In this document: positions 1-10,200 of the stretch, one piece after another | Numbering within the stretch: position 1 is the first letter of the stretch | Layout of the letters: each line of letters opens with the position of its first letter | Origin: CALOBA01 sp942491465 | GTDB taxonomy: Bacteria > Pseudomonadota > Gammaproteobacteria > Chromatiales > Chromatiaceae | NCBI GenBank assembly: GCA_942491465.1 | Contig: CALOBA010000064.1 | Coordinates: 1-64,000 of the forward strand | Length of the DNA stretch: 64,000 bases | Direction: 5' to 3' | Notes under the pieces: generated by a model | What the model was told of the DNA's origin: nothing | The model's database searches: none | Seen by the model: the letters and a program-made list of their open reading frames with translations, nothing else | Made by a program: the position numbers and the translations under genes

Positions 1-4
1 CGAC

Positions 5-634
5 ATGAGCTGGAACGGACCGCGCTCGGTGCCGCCGAGACATACCTGGAGCGATGGCGAGCTCATGCCCGAGTCGCTCACGGGCTCGGCCTGGGCGAGT
101 CTGAGCGCGGATGCCCAGTCGACCTTTCGGGTCGTGCGGGCGGTCAGCGAGGTCGAGTGCCTCGGCTTCTTCGGTATTCGCCCCGACAAAGACCGAGACG
201 ACAACCGCAACGGCGCTGCGCTGTTTTCCTCCAGCCCGCGCAAGTATTCAGCCTGGATCGAGCGCGCCAACGGCATGATCCTGCGCCTGCACATCCGCGG
301 CCCGGCCTGGGTCGTCAGCGGCGGCAACGCCGGCGCACGGTTCACGGGGGCCTTGGCGCGAGCCAAGACCGCTCAAGCCCGTCTGAACTGGACCGGGAGC
401 CCTTCCGCGTGGACCGATGCCCATGAGACGGCCCTGATCAGCGGTCTTACCGCAGCGCTGTCCGCCCACGCCAGCGCGCAAGACACAGTCACCTATGTGC
501 GCAACTGGGCAAGCTCCCGGGGCAACAATCCCCGAGGATACGCGCTCGACCTGACCAGCGTGGGCAACGAGTTGGACGATGCGCGCGACAGCTTCACCCT
601 GGACCAGAGCGGCCTGCCATCGGCGCCGCCCTAA
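5..634 (+). CDS. Hypothetical protein, possibly 5'-truncated by the window edge
   Basis: This is an open frame of 209 codons that starts four bases into the window, so the true start may lie upstream. I do not recognise the family. The product is soluble-looking, with no obvious signal peptide or membrane helix, and is rich in Ala, Ser, Arg and Trp. A second in-frame ATG at 65 is possible. Codon use is GC-rich and like that of the following gene. It is followed 46 nt later by an exported small protein gene on the same strand, so the two may be co-transcribed. No function is proposed. Confidence 0.5.
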   Translation: MSWNGPRSVPPRHTWSDGELMPESLTGSAWASLSADAQSTFRVVRAVSEVECLGFFGIRPDKDRDDNRNGAALFSSSPRKYSAWIERANGMILRLHIRGPAWVVSGGNAGARFTGALARAKTAQARLNWTGSPSAWTDAHETALISGLTAALSAHASAQDTVTYVRNWASSRGNNPRGYALDLTSVGNELDDARDSFTLDQSGLPSAPP

Positions 635-680
635 GGCGCTCCATCGGCGACGCCCTCACCATCCAACACCCGGAGCACAG

Positions 681-1154
681 ATGCCGTCCAGTCTGCCAAG
701 ATCCCGATCCTTCATCATCGGGGCTGCCGTCTTCGGGCTCGCGCTTCGGCTCGGCGGTGCCGCCGCCGACCCCTTTCCGTGGGCCGATGCCGAAGTCGCG
801 ACCGGCGGCGAGCGCCTGGTCGACGGCGACCAGGTCCGCTTTCGGTCCGGCTCCTTGCTGCTCGGCGACCGGTTCGATATCGCCGTCGCGCTGACCACTG
901 CCAGCGGCGGGGAGCAGGAGATCGTCCGCACCATGGCCGACTCGCTGCCGCGGATCGCAGTTCGGGGCGATCTCATCGAGGTGCGCTGGACGGTATTCCC
1001 GATGGGCGCCGAGGCCGAACGGGTCGTTGCCGCCTGCTTCGGCTACGCATCGGGGCGATCTGCCTATGTCGAGCGGCCCTGCGCGGACGCGGACCAACAC
1101 CGCGTTCGATTCAACGCTGCACAAAAAACTCGCAGGCAAGCGCTGAGGACTTGA
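681..1154 (+). CDS. Small exported hypothetical protein
   Basis: The frame is open from 579, but the ATG at 681 is preferred. It follows a CGGAG ribosome-binding sequence and opens with a typical signal peptide: positively charged Arg residues, a hydrophobic stretch of about 15 residues, then Ala-Ala-Asp. The mature protein (about 130 residues) is mostly beta-strand-like, with two Cys near the C-terminus, and is probably periplasmic. The family is not recognised. The last residues are Lys/Arg-rich, and the gene ends 42 nt before a group II intron boundary, so its tail may have been altered by the mobile insertions downstream. Confidence 0.6.
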   Translation: MPSSLPRSRSFIIGAAVFGLALRLGGAAADPFPWADAEVATGGERLVDGDQVRFRSGSLLLGDRFDIAVALTTASGGEQEIVRTMADSLPRIAVRGDLIEVRWTVFPMGAEAERVVAACFGYASGRSAYVERPCADADQHRVRFNAAQKTRRQALRT

Positions 1155-1183
1155 GTTGTTGCTGGAACAGTTAAGCCTCTACG

Positions 1184-1197
1184 AATTACGGTGACAG
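1184..1197 (+). repeat. Short repeated motif, copy 1 (interrupted by the intron)
   Basis: The 14-mer aattacggtgacag recurs at 3739-3752 and, with one change, at 13055-13068. In the two other copies it continues into tttactaaa. Here the continuation is replaced by the group II intron, which begins at or one base before the motif's last G. The motif resembles sequences often seen at ends of REP/IS200-like relics in gammaproteobacteria (recalled, not searched). Confidence 0.55.
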
Positions 1198-1789
1198 TGC
1201 GGCCTGGCAAGGCCGCGTGTTCTAGCGGGTGGAAGTCCCGCCTGGGTAATCGTGAGCAACGAGCCCAGTATCGAGCCTTGCGGCGCGACTGGTAACAGGC
1301 GCGTCGATGCGCAGGCGCAAAAGCAGGCGAGGCGCAAAGGGTAAAACGGGTGATGCCGACCCTGAAGGTGTTGAGCCCCCGAAAATAGTGGTTGGAGAGT
1401 GCCAACGGTTTTGTCACGCCGGCAGGCAACAATCCGTGTCGTGCTCTGGCGAGCGGCACGGATACTCCCCAGGGTCCTAGGCCGTGTCGAGTCTGACATT
1501 GAGAACACGCGGTAACCAGGGAGATCCGCACATCGGTCCGCGGGAGTGGGCACCTGCGAACAAGTGTAAAAAGCGAGGACGCAGGCGGTGGTGTGCGGAA
1601 GTCGGAGCCATCCATACGAGCTGTGACGCCCGGTAATGCGCGGTCAGCATTGCGGGTGGCGGCCCGAGATAACACGCGGGTGAAACACGGCCCTACGCTG
1701 AGAGGATTATGCCCGTGTCAACGAAGCTCGCGCGTTTCACGCAGTTGGCGCGCCCGCCCTCTGGGCGCTGCGCGGGGAGGCTGTGCGTA
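1197..1789 (+). mobile_element. Group II intron, 5' portion only (ribozyme domains I-III and start of ORF)
   Basis: The stretch begins with the GTGCG 5' boundary typical of group II introns. A run of strong short hairpins follows, including the opening ggcc...ggcc stem and the gcgggtggaagtcccgc hairpin, with the A-rich spacers typical of bacterial intron domain I. It ends in an open reading frame that starts like an intron-encoded reverse transcriptase. No domain V/VI sequence is present before or after the IS that interrupts it, so the intron cannot splice. The subclass is not assigned. Confidence 0.7.
1709..1789 (+). pseudogene. Start of group II intron reverse transcriptase/maturase, truncated
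   Basis: After a GAGAGG ribosome-binding sequence, an ATG opens a frame whose first residues, MPVSTKLARFTQLA, match the usual opening of group II intron-encoded proteins of this type. The similarity is lost after about 16 codons, and the terminal repeat of an IS begins at 1790. No reverse transcriptase motif (such as YADD) is found anywhere downstream, so only the first few codons survive. Confidence 0.6.
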
Positions 1790-3710
1790 GGCTGTTCAAT
1801 TTCCCACCGCAGCACCTCAAAACGTTCATGCAGCTTTGATGTCGGGTTTGAGGGCACGCCGGCGGCGTGCGAGCATGGACGGTCCGAGGTGGGTTTCGAC
1901 CCACTGCGCGACATCGATGCTGCGCACCGTGGTCATCGCGTCCCGGATGGCCGGGGCGCTCAAGTCCGACAGGAATGCCGGAATCAGCAGCACCAGGCGG
2001 CCGACTTCCTTGAGCGGGCCGCGGTCGGTGAAGGTCTTGTACTGACCGAAGACCGATTCGATGATGTCGGAGGACGCCAACCAGGTGACATCGGCGGGAA
2101 GCTTGGCCGCTTCGTGCTCGACGTGCTTGAGGACCCGCGTGCGGAAGTCGGCCACCGCAGCGGCCAGCGGTTGCAGCGCGGCGAGCTTCGCCTGCACGAC
2201 GGCGGGTGTGGTGCGCGAGAGCCCCTCGGTTTTCAGAACCGTCTGCACGGTCTTGGAGACCTGGATCGTCTGTCTCCACGCCGGCAGGACCTGCCGATAG
2301 GCCAACACCCACGCAAAGGCTTCGAGAAAGCGCGCATAGCCCGGATCGGCCAAACGCCAAAAGGCATCGTCGAGATCGTCCACCAGCGCTGCGGCGCCCT
2401 TCGCGCACAGTGCCTCGCACAAGGCGGCACGCGTGTCGTAGGAGCGTCCGATGAGGATGCGCAACGCAGCGGCGCGGGGCTTGCCCTGCACCGCACACAG
2501 GTGCGCCCAGGCGTCGGCACTGAACACGCATCCGCGCCCGATGAGGCTGAAGTCGCCCCGATCGTGATGGTCGATCAGACGCTGCGCCCACTCGACATGG
2601 GCATCGACGGCCATGTAGCGCGCCTTGGTGCGCTGGCGCGGCGGCAGCAGAAAGGCCAGGTCGGTCTGTTGGAAGCGGCTCAAGGTGGTGCCCGCCTGTT
2701 TCAGGAACGCCTGCCAAGGTGCGTTGTCGCGCCAGTGCGCCTTCAACTGCGCGGCGACGGCATGGGAGATGTCGTAGGTCTCCACGCAGCTCGGCGCCTG
2801 CTGGCGAAACAGCGCGATGCCCTTACGAAGATCACTGCCGTGGTCGCAGACGATCTGCACCGGCATCCCCGTGCGCGCGCTCACCTGTTCAAGCACCGCC
2901 GCCACCCGCACACCGCTGCTGTTCGCCATCACCTCCACGGCCAGCACCGTCATGTCGCCATGACGGGGCGAATACCCGGTCTCGGACAGCCGCGCGGCGG
3001 CAATGCCGAGCACCACGAAACACTTCAGCTCGCCCAACGCCACCGTGTGGTCGATGACGAAGATCCAATCCCCGCGCCGCTGCGGCACACGCCGCAACAC
3101 GCCCAACCCCAGCCGACAGCACCAATTCAGGACGGTGGTCGAGGCCGGAACGCCCGGCGGCAGGTACCCCGCCAACAACCGCAGTACCCAACCGACTCCG
3201 CGGCAACCGAACCCACCATGCAGATACAGTTGCAGACTCAACTGCATCACCTCCAAGGGATGGCGATGGTTGGCGACACGCGTCGGTGCCGCCGCATGCG
3301 GCGGTTCGTCCTCTTCGTCCTCGTCGGCTTGCCCGCCCGAGGCAGCGCTCGCCGTCGCGCGACCCTCGGCCGACAACGCCCGTTCCTTCCAGTAGGCACG
3401 GCTGTACTCCAAGTCGCGAATCCGCACCTGCGCCGCACGCAGGCGCTTCTGGCGTTCCAGCGCCTTGGCCTTCCAGCGCTCGCGTGCACTGCGAAGCAGA
3501 CGCAGCAGCCGCGAAACGGGAGCCTTGAGATCGTTCATACGTGTCGGGCCTCGGATCGGACGCAGACCAGGCAAGACGCAGCGATGCGCCCCCGGACCCA
3601 AGAATTTTCGATGGTTGCGAACGCTTCTTCAAGCCCGCCATTGCTTCTGTCCGTCAAGCATCTGTTCTGCATGAACTACTGAGAGCGGTTCTGGCACAAA
3701 TTGAACTACC
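1790..3710. mobile_element. Insertion sequence of about 1.92 kb, unclassified DDE family
   Basis: A single large transposase gene on the minus strand lies between imperfect terminal inverted repeats of consensus GG(C/T)(T/A)GTTCAATTT, at 1790-1802 and, inverted, at 3698-3710. The element sits inside the ORF region of a group II intron. I could not identify a convincing target-site duplication, and adjoining intron sequence is missing on the right side. The exact ends are therefore approximate. Confidence 0.65.
1826..3538 (-). CDS. Transposase, DDE type, family not assigned
   Basis: The protein has 570 residues from the ATG at 3538; a frame-open upstream start at 3601 is less likely. It begins with a basic coiled-coil stretch of about 70 residues, then a central RNase H-like core. 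Candidate catalytic acids sit in FVIDHT (first Asp), IVCDHGSDLRKG (second Asp) and SSDIIESVFGQYK (Glu). A basic C-terminal tail follows. The frame is intact and the gene fills its IS, so the element may still be active. A very long plus-strand open frame over the same region is a shadow. I could not place the protein in a named IS family from memory. Confidence 0.75.
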   Translation of the reverse strand: MNDLKAPVSRLLRLLRSARERWKAKALERQKRLRAAQVRIRDLEYSRAYWKERALSAEGRATASAASGGQADEDEEDEPPHAAAPTRVANHRHPLEVMQLSLQLYLHGGFGCRGVGWVLRLLAGYLPPGVPASTTVLNWCCRLGLGVLRRVPQRRGDWIFVIDHTVALGELKCFVVLGIAAARLSETGYSPRHGDMTVLAVEVMANSSGVRVAAVLEQVSARTGMPVQIVCDHGSDLRKGIALFRQQAPSCVETYDISHAVAAQLKAHWRDNAPWQAFLKQAGTTLSRFQQTDLAFLLPPRQRTKARYMAVDAHVEWAQRLIDHHDRGDFSLIGRGCVFSADAWAHLCAVQGKPRAAALRILIGRSYDTRAALCEALCAKGAAALVDDLDDAFWRLADPGYARFLEAFAWVLAYRQVLPAWRQTIQVSKTVQTVLKTEGLSRTTPAVVQAKLAALQPLAAAVADFRTRVLKHVEHEAAKLPADVTWLASSDIIESVFGQYKTFTDRGPLKEVGRLVLLIPAFLSDLSAPAIRDAMTTVRSIDVAQWVETHLGPSMLARRRRALKPDIKAA

Positions 3711-3738
3711 TTCAGAGCATGGCGACTGCCGTCAGTGC

Positions 3739-3761
3739 AATTACGGTGACAGTTTACTAAA
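3739..3761 (+). repeat. Short repeated motif, copy 2
   Basis: This copy carries aattacggtgacag plus tttactaaa and lies just beyond the right end of the first IS. It matches the motif at 1184 and 13055. If the intron entered one copy, this may be the other side of a rearranged target or an independent relic. Confidence 0.5.
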
Positions 3762-3860
3762 AGGACACTTAATACACCGGACGGTTGCCATGGTCAGTTT
3801 TGTGTCGGGTGTACATGGGCCGCGCGGCGTTCGGAACGAGCCCTGCCGAACCATGTCGCC

Positions 3861-4723
3861 AGGTGATTAGTGCCATACTCACCACCAGGGGCCTGGGGCC
3901 GCTTTTCAGGGCAGGGCCGTGTACGCGCGCAGGTGTGAACCAGGCGGCGGAGGAGGGCCGCGGGGGAGACGCAGGAGGTAGGGGGGGAGGGGGGCGCGAG
4001 ACGTGGCGATAGTTGACCCGGTATGGCCTGGTAGGGGGCGAATTGTCGAAATCAAATCGACATACGACGATGGCGTCGAAGCGCACATGCTTCGGCCAGC
4101 CCCTCATCGTTGAGCTCGACGGCGGCGACGAATGGCGACTTGTTCTTCGACCCGCGCCCCGGCTTGCCGGCATGCACACCGCCGAGCACACCGTCATCGG
4201 CAATAACCACGCCTTCGAGCAGGCGCACATCCTCGCGTTGCGCCATGGCTTCGAGCAGCTTGTGCTTGACCCGCCAACCGGTGCGGTAGCACACGCCGAT
4301 CTGGCGCTTCAACGAGAGCGCCAAAATGTTGTTCTTGTTCTGCGTGACCAGGTAGATCTGCTGGAACCCTTCGTCAGGGGCAGGCGCATGGCATGAAACA
4401 GGGTTCCCGAGCGCAACGTGGTCTGCTCCCGACAGTGGGCGCATTGCCAGTAGCGGCGCCCGTGGACAACAAAGCTCGAGTGCTCGCATCGAGTGCATGG
4501 GGGACAGACGAATCCTGTAGGCCAACGCGCCCGCAGCAAGGCCGCTTCACACGCTTCTTCGGTGCCGTAGGTCTCGATGAACGTACTCAGGGACATGCCG
4601 CGTTGGAACTGAATCGGTTTTTGGGGCATTGCAGGCGCTCCGTTGGTGAACACGCTGCGTAGTGTGCGCCTGCCGCAGGCTCAGTCCGTGAGCCCGCCAG
4701 CTAAGGGATAGCGCTAATCACCT
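3861..4723 (-). mobile_element. Decayed IS1595-type insertion sequence
   Basis: Imperfect inverted repeats, aggtgattagtgcc at 3861-3874 and gcgctaatcacct at 4711-4723, bracket a broken transposase gene on the minus strand. At about 0.86 kb the length fits the smaller IS1595-group elements. The left part (3875-4019) has no recognisable coding content and is unusually rich in G and purine runs. This suggests the C-terminal third of the transposase was deleted or scrambled. Confidence 0.6.
4020..4629 (-). pseudogene. IS1595-family transposase, two frameshifts and 3' truncation
   Basis: Reading from the ATG at 4629, the first frame gives the usual IS1595 N-terminus: a helical region, then a zinc ribbon with CPPC and CAHC cysteine pairs, then RSGTLF. 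At about 4375 the frame is lost by one base, since LPLTKG should run into FQQIYLVTQNKNN. The second frame continues with the ISXO2-like block GWRVKHKLLEAM and the start of the DDE core (DDGVLGGVHAGKPGRGSKNK). It shifts again near 4100 (NDEG to PKHVRFDAI) and ends near 4020, before the remaining catalytic residues. The gene is non-functional. Confidence 0.75.
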
Positions 4724-5001
4724 GTCGCCAAAAGAGTTGATCGGTCCGACCGCCAAAAACCCTCGAAAACGCGGACCTAAGGCAAGCGATCGCGACGATA
4801 AATAAGTCTATTTAGTGCCTGAACGAAAAGCCCGATATTTTCACGGCCAGCCTGCCATGGAAGCGATTGCTCCACGACCTATGTTTGCTAATCTTGGAGA
4901 ATTTTGCGGCCCTGTCCGGCGAATTGCGAATCCTTCTTATCAATCCCCGATTTTGGGCAAACCAATCCCTCGATCCATTGTCATTCGAACAGCCTGCGGG
5001 G
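4724..5001. other. Intergenic remnant between two IS copies
   Basis: This is lower-GC sequence than the flanks. I see no convincing gene, tRNA or promoter here; open frames in it are short or extend as shadows of the next transposase. It probably contains the outer end of the neighbouring ISNCY-type element, but I could not pair terminal repeats. Confidence 0.4.
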
Positions 5002-6498
5002 TTACGCTGCGCGTTTTCGCCGACGCTGCTCTTCTTCCGCGTCGCGGGCGATCAGGATCGCGCCGATGCGGTGAATATTGCGCGCCACCACGGCCATGGC
5101 AACATAGCGCTCGAAGCCATCAATGCCGTGATCGGGGCACCGGTCGAGCCCGTGCACCTCCAAGGCGTTGATCGCCGATTCGACGGCGGAATGGCGGCGA
5201 CGCAGACGCGCGAACCGAGGTTGGGATTCGTAGGCCGCTTCGTCGGCTGAACATTTGCCTTTCTTGGGCAACACCGGAAAATTGACGACGTTGCGCAATG
5301 CCTCCTGATTGGCGGGACTGTGGAACCCCTTGTCCATGCTCGCGCTGCTGATGCTCGGGAAACGCTGCACGGCCTCTTCGACCAGCACGACGGCGATTTG
5401 GTCGTCGGTTTCGTGCTGCATGACGCGGTGATGAAGTACGAATCGGTATTGGTCTTCAACGATCGCCACACGCAGGCCGAGCTCGACGGGAACGCCGGCC
5501 TTGCCCTTGCTGATCCACTCGGTGTGTTCCTCGAAGATCGAGAACACCTTCTCGGCATGGGGGATACGCTCGCCTTCGAGCACGCGGCGGCGCACTTGCG
5601 CGATCTGCCGTTCGCCGTGGGCGGTGTAGTAGTCCAGTTCGTGCAGCAGAACCTCAGGCAGCTTGTGCACTTCGCGCAGCACCTCGCGCGTTGCGCGGGT
5701 GCGCCCGAGGAAGCCCGCGGCCAGGTCGAGGTAGTCGCGATAGGCCTGCTCGATCTCGGCGTCCCGCGCCTTGCGCTTGTCCTCGTCCTTCGCACCCGAG
5801 CGCTTGAGCTGCTGCACGCGCCGGTAGGCGTTCTTCAAGCAGCGCACGTTGTAGGCGCTCTGGCGCCAATCGCAAATGCCCACGTCCTCGCACAGCTTCG
5901 CGCTGGTCTCGATGCCTTTCCGCACCGCGTCGTACAACAGATTGATGTCGGTGGGATAGTGGACATCGGTTTCCACGACGAACGAATCGCAACGGACCTC
6001 AAGCCCGTCGAGCAGGCTTTTTTTTACCAGCGTATGACCGGCATTGACAACAACCTGGTTGATGCGCTCGAGCACGTCCGGGGTAAACAGGCGCAGATTG
6101 TCCTTGATCGTCTGCAGGTGAAAGTGCTTGGGCTCATCCCAATCACTGCAGCGCAGCATCTGGCGGATGGTCACGTGTTGGTTCGACAATTCGTGAATGC
6201 GGTCGTAGTCCGCATTCAATCCATGGCGCAAGGTGCCCAGCACCAACAGTTGCCATTGGTCCATGCCCGGGCGTCCGGTTTCGCTACTCACCGCACCGCC
6301 ACCATCGGCACGCTACGCTCGGCCAGGATCGCTCGATCTGCTTACGCACCGACGGGGTCATGTAGATAAATAGCCATGTAGATGTATGCAGCCCGCGCAA
6401 CAGCCGCGGGATGTCGTGTCGCGCGATTGCGGGTCGAGCTTGATGTCGGCAATGTCGTAATCGCCGAACTGCCGCTGGGGATTGAAGAATTGCCGCAT
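5002..6498 (-). pseudogene. ISNCY-type transposase, N-terminus frameshifted
   Basis: The uninterrupted part (5002-6291) encodes 429 residues starting MSSETGRPGMDQWQ, which is normally internal in ISNCY transposases. The missing N-terminus is present upstream in other frames: an ATG at 6498 opens MRQFFNPQRQFGDYDIADIK, then RDDIPRLLRGL, then IYMTPSVRKQIER. At least two frameshifts and a small duplication (atctacatg repeated near 6365-6385) break it. The core carries the usual family features, including the LVLGTLRHGLN block and a C-terminal Lys/Arg tail. Translation from an internal start could still give a shortened protein, but activity is doubtful. Confidence 0.75.
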
Positions 6499-6734
6499 CT
6501 GCTTTTCCCGGAACGAAGTTGATTCGAAGCCAATTTCGAGATCGGAATGCTGATGGTATCAAACGGGCAAGCCCACTGCCACAGCCGATATGAAACAGCA
6601 ACTTAAAGATCTAGCGCACGTACCGTGTAATTCTTCGTGTCGCCGACTTCGACCAAGGGGCCAGATTATAAGTGCATGGCGCAGCAAGGAAATTCGTGTT
6701 TTCGGTCAGGCACTATTTAGCAAACTGTCACCGG
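6499..6734. other. Intergenic junction of IS remnants
   Basis: No supported gene is seen here. The stretch joins the upstream end of the ISNCY-type gene to a scrap of an IS4-type gene. An open plus-strand frame from 6590 runs through it, but only the part beyond about 6735 resembles a protein family. Confidence 0.4.
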
Positions 6735-7045
6735 AATTTCACCGCAATTTCGAGGGGTTGGAGTGCAGCGCCTCGCGCGGCACCGGCCGCTTCACGGTGC
6801 TGGTGCTGAGTGCATCACTGGCGGCGATCCTGCTTTGGCTGATCGGTACTGCCGCCGAGCGTTGCGCCCTGCACGAGCGTCTGCGACCGGGCGCGCGCAA
6901 GCGTCGCGCCTACTCGCGCCTGTTCTTGGCCCGGCTGCTGCTGACGCTCGAGGATTGCCGCAGGAGCATCGCCGAACTGTTCGATTCGATCGGGCCGCCG
7001 GGTCAATGGGTCGCGATTGACCATGATGCGGTGCTCGCTGGATGA
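6735..7045 (+). pseudogene. IS4-family transposase, C-terminal remnant
   Basis: The frame ending at 7045 contains a hydrophobic helix (LAAILLWLIG) preceded by TGRFTVLVLSA and followed by a basic segment and LFLARLLLTL. This order is typical for the last ~100 residues of IS4-group transposases, after the catalytic Glu. No DDE core is found upstream, where the ISNCY-type element sits, so only the tail survives. The frame is open back to 6590, but that part does not resemble a transposase. Confidence 0.55.
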
Positions 7046-7218
7046 CCGCGGAGCGGTCGGATTTGTGGGGGTACCTCAGGGTACGTCCCCTATTTCCCCG
7101 TCCCCTACCCCCCGACGAGGGCGTATCATGAGTTGCTCGCGGCATGATCGCCGAAGGGCAGGTTTGTTGGGATTTCTCAGCTACGGGCCTGGTTTTCTCG
7201 TCAAATTGAAGTGAAAAG

Positions 7219-10200
7219 ATGCAACAACAGGATTTCCTTGCCCTGATACTGCGACGCTTAGAAGGCTTGGAGCGCCGGCTGGAATCCGTCGTCGACCGTC
7301 GATTGACGACTGAGGTCAAACGCGCCATCGATATCGCGAAGGTGGACCTACCCTTTGCGCTGGTCAAGGCCGGCTATGTGTTGGAAGTGATCGTGCGCGA
7401 CATCTACCGTCGTGAGCTACCTAACGCCAAGCCGAAGCCGTTATTCGACATGACCGCGGCGCTGTGCGAGCAACCGGGACTCTTCGGGAAGAAGATCGCT
7501 ACTGATATCAACTATATCCGTATCAATCGCAACCTCATTGCTCACGCCCAGGATGAGCAAGTGGCAGTCACCGAGGGTGAGGTCGAGTCGATCCTGTTGA
7601 TGACCGCAAACCTCGTGGAGTGGTATCTCTTCACCTACATTCCGGGACGCCAAGGCATAAGCGCGCCCGGAGTGCCGACGCCAACACCCCTGCCCAACCC
7701 ATACCGTGGCCTGCTGGCCTTTCGCGAGGAGGATGCCGCGAACTATTTCGGGCGGGAGGATGAGGCTAGCGAAGTAGTGGCTCTAATCGAACGCGATGCC
7801 CTGGTGACCGTGGTCGGCCCGAGCGGCAGCGGCAAGTCGTCGTTGGCCTTTGCCGGGGTTGTCGCGCGCCTGCGGACCGCCGGATCCTGGCGCATCGCAT
7901 CTTTCCGACCCAAAGGCCGGCCATTCTACGAACTCGCTCGTGCATTGGTGGGATTGTGGAGAAAAGAGTCCACACAAGCCCTGACCGAAACCGCAGCCCT
8001 AGCCCAAGCCTTTAGCGCCGGTCACGTAGAGCTTGCGGATGCAGCACGCCCGGCAGTCGCCGAGGGGGTCGAGCGATTGTTGTTGGTGCTCGACCAGTTC
8101 GAGGAGCTTTATACCCTGGTGGGCTCACCGGAAGTGCGAGATGCTTTCGTGGACATGCTGATACGCACCCTGGCGCTCACCACCCTAGGGTGTCCTGGGA
8201 GTCGGCCGCCACTCTGCCTGCTGATCACCCTGCGGGCCGATTTTCTCGGCCACCTCCTAGCCCATCCTGGTCTGGCCAAGGCTTTTGACCGGCACCCCAA
8301 GAAGTTCGTCGGATCGATAAGCGAGTCCGCTCGACTGCGCGCCATTATCGAACAGCCGGCGCGCCTTGCCGGAGTCGAGCTGGAGCCTCTGATGGCGGAA
8401 CGACTGCTGCGCGACCTCGGTCGAATTGATGCCACCGGGACACATGCTGCTCCGAGCCTGCCGCTTCTGGAGTTTGCTCTCAGCGAGCTATGGCCGCGTC
8501 AACAAGAACGACGCCTGACCCATGTTGCCTACGAGGAACTGGGCGGCATCGCCTTGGCACTCTCGCGGCATGCCGATGCGGTCTATGCGCGATTCGACAG
8601 CACCGACCAACAGCGGATGCGCCAGTTGATGGTCCAGATGGTGCGCCCTGGCGAAGCAACAGCGGACACCCGCCAAGTCGCCACCCGCACCCAGGTGCGC
8701 CCGGAAAACTGGCCTCTTGTCGCGCGCTTGGCCGATGAACGTCTGGTCATCACCGGACACGATGAGCAAAGCGGCGATGACACCTGCGAGCTGATCCATG
8801 AGGCACTGATTCACCATTGGCTGCCCCTGCGTGACTGGTTGAACGAGGATCGGGCCTTTCGGCTATGGCAGAACGGATTGCGACTGGCCCTCATGGAATG
8901 GGAGCGGACAGGGCGAGACGATGGCGCGTTGCTTGCCGGTGTGCGGCTCGCAGAGGCGGAGGAGCAGTTGGGCAGCGACCGCCTGGCCGACCCGGAGATC
9001 AACTACATCAAGGCCAGCCTCGCCCGGCGTGCGGCAGAGCTGGCGGCGCGCGAACAGCAAATCCGGGAACAGGAACGGTTGCAGCGGCAATCGCAAGAGC
9101 ACTTGGTCCAAGCAATGCACTACCAAGGCTCGGTGTTTCTGGAGAAGGCGGAACGCTGCCTCGCCGACCGGGATCTGAATGCGGCAAGGTTGCACGCCTA
9201 CCATGCACTAAAACACTTCGGCCAATCAAGATCAGGATCAGGATCAGGATCAGGAAAGACCGTTGGGATTATCATGGCCAATCCGGTATACCCACTTGTT
9301 TTTGATTCGTGTGCAACCAAGCCCCATCGAGTTGGTCAGGTGGACAGCATCGTCTTCTCCCCGGACGGTCGGTTGCTGGCCTCAGGAGGGGGCGACCATA
9401 CCGTAAGATTATGGGACATCGCGACCGGTAAGCTGAGGCTAATGCTGAGCGGCCATCGAGAGAAGGTTACCAGCCTGAGCTTTTTCCCGGACGGACGCAT
9501 TTTGGCCTCGGCTTCAGCCGACGGCACGATAAGGCTATGGGAGACAACGACCGGCACTACAAGAGGTGTGCTCGCGGACGCTGCGGTAGCCCTCAAAAGC
9601 GTAAGCTGTTCCCCGGACGGCCAGAGTATCGCCACCGCGGCAACAGACAATACCGTTCGTCTCTGGGATCCGACAACAGGTCGCCAAAAGGCGGTGCTGA
9701 CCGGCCATTCTGCGCCGGTTAACTGCCTGAGCTTTTCCCCCGATGGGCAGACCCTGGCATCCGGTTCTTCCGACAACAGTATTCGGCTCTGGGAAACCGC
9801 TAGCGGGAAAGAGCGTAGGGTATGTTCCGGCCACTCCGCTGGGGTTGTCAGCGTGACCTTCTCGCCAGGCGGCCAACTACTAGCATCGGGCGCCAATGAT
9901 AAGTCAATTCATCTCTGGGATGTCGGAGCCGGCACCGAGAAAGCAGTGCTGCACGAGCATGGTTTGCCGGTTCGTAGCTTGGACTTCTGCCCTGATGGCC
10001 GGACGTTGGCCTCATCGAGTGAAGGGACGTTGCGTTTATGGGATCTGGAAATCGGGGAACCGAAGGCTACATTAGAGCCTCCGGCGGGACGGTCCGGGTC
10101 GGTCAACAGCCTCAGGTTTTCCCCGAACGGCCTAATCCTAGCAGCGGGTACATCCCAAATCGAGCTATGGCAAGCAGCCACAGGCCGACTCAACGCGGTA

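Noticed and set aside
1709..3682. Plus-strand open frame of 657 codons across the first IS
   Set aside because: It is antisense to a clear transposase, rich in Arg/Gly/His, and only its first ~16 codons (intron ORF start) are meaningful.
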